A stretch of 64,000 nt of DNA from the NCBI GenBank assembly GCA_017305635.1, contig JAFKKF010000006.1, positions 558,001 through 622,000 on the forward strand. The letters are read 5' to 3'. The stretch comes from Hyphomicrobiales bacterium (lineage in GTDB: Bacteria; Pseudomonadota; Alphaproteobacteria; Rhizobiales; Kaistiaceae). The notes below the pieces were generated by a model. The model had not been told where the DNA came from and made no database searches. It saw only the letters and a program-made list of their open reading frames with translations. The position numbers and the translations under genes are program-made. Positions 63,710-64,000 of the stretch are shown piece by piece. Each line of letters opens with the position of its first letter. Position 1 is the stretch's first letter.

Positions 63710-64000
63710 TTGGCCTTCATTCCGCTCTATGACGGGACGCCCTACCGCTATATCCGCCGGCCGTTCGTCGCCTGGGCGCTGCTCGCCGCCAACATCATCA
63801 TCTTCGTCGTCGTCGAGCATGGCACGTGGAACGACGCGGACCGGGATTCGGTGTGGAGCTTCGGGATCATCCCGGCGCTGTTCAACCACCAGTTCCTGAG
63901 GCCGCACGAACTGGCGCAGATCCCGGAATGGTCGGTGCTCCTCACCTATTCGTTCTTCCATGCCGACTTCTGGCACCTCGCCGGCAACATGGTGTTCCTG
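63710..64000 (+). CDS. Rhomboid-family intramembrane serine protease, 3'-truncated by window edge
   Basis: A frame starting at TTG 63710, preceded by GGAGG, is open to the window end (97 codons). It reads MAFIPLYDGTPYRYIRRPFV, a first span WALLAANIIIFVVV, then the rhomboid-type SFFHADFWHLAGNMVFL, where the His and HxxxN of the L1/TM2 region match the family. The catalytic Ser-His dyad lies beyond the window. Downstream of the adenosyltransferase gene, likely in the same run. Confidence 0.82.
   Translation, partial: MAFIPLYDGTPYRYIRRPFVAWALLAANIIIFVVVEHGTWNDADRDSVWSFGIIPALFNHQFLRPHELAQIPEWSVLLTYSFFHADFWHLAGNMVFL

Overview
The window is one continuous stretch of a high-GC (roughly two-thirds G+C) bacterial chromosome that is almost entirely protein-coding. 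Gene content and order point to an alphaproteobacterium of the Hyphomicrobiales (Rhizobiales): ffh-rpsP-rimM-trmD with rplS and leuC nearby, ccmABCD with a thioredoxin, the dapF-mtaB-ftsY-yciB run, ftsEX, a Rhizobiales-type DUF2125 protein, DUF2794, DUF1223, IalB, UPF0314/DUF2585, and CtrA- and alphaproteobacterial LexA-type boxes. I see no rRNA or tRNA genes, no transposase, no CRISPR array and no prophage, so this is ordinary core chromosome with a few accessory patches. The species cannot be named from the sequence.

Layout. 1-8.3 kb: 3' part of asd, small metabolic genes, leuD, a cytochrome b561, then a four-gene unit on the minus strand (7749 to 5470) encoding two tandem paralogous proteins with cysteine-rich tails, a protein resembling the glycine-rich-domain family and a methyltransferase. 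This unit is the least explained gene cluster here. 8.5-16 kb: leuC and the ribosome/SRP block, with folB-folK lying in opposite orientation between trmD and rplS. 16-18.7 kb: a tandem pair of exported DUF3828-like proteins and exported MsrA/MsrB. 18.9-24.5 kb: a plus-strand run from dapF to an rRNA/tRNA methyltransferase. 24.5-27.8 kb: ccm genes, split by an opposite-strand exported protein. 28-35 kb: acnA, DUF1223, htpG with a heat-shock-like promoter, a probable structured small RNA, DUF2794, a GNAT enzyme. 35-44 kb: BI-1 protein, thpR, phhB, IalB, rlmN, a membrane-protein gene broken by an in-frame TGA, a LysE exporter, a PAP2 phosphatase, UdgX and argG. 44-51.7 kb: a PAS-GGDEF-EAL protein with a perfect CtrA-type box, a NYN-domain protein, gloB, and metXW. 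51.8-54.7 kb: chorismate mutase-hisC-tyrC. 54.7-64 kb: DUF2125, ChaC, an SOS-type unknown gene, plsC, ftsEX, a zinc-ribbon membrane protein, hpt, an SDR, a cobalamin adenosyltransferase and the start of a rhomboid protease.

How the genes work together. Several units are coherent pathways: leucine (leuC, leuD), lysine/threonine/methionine (asd, dapF, metX, metW), tyrosine and phenylalanine (chorismate mutase, hisC, tyrC), co-translational membrane targeting (ffh, ftsY), cytochrome c maturation (ccmABCDG), periplasmic methionine repair (msrA, msrB) and cell division (ftsEX). Regulatory sites readable directly include divergent sigma-70 promoters between metX and chorismate mutase, a LexA promoter, two TTAA-N7-TTAA boxes and RpoH-like promoters. 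Two families of non-coding repeats are present: a 50-bp dispersed repeat (two copies) and a 161-bp element with perfect 36-bp inverted arms.
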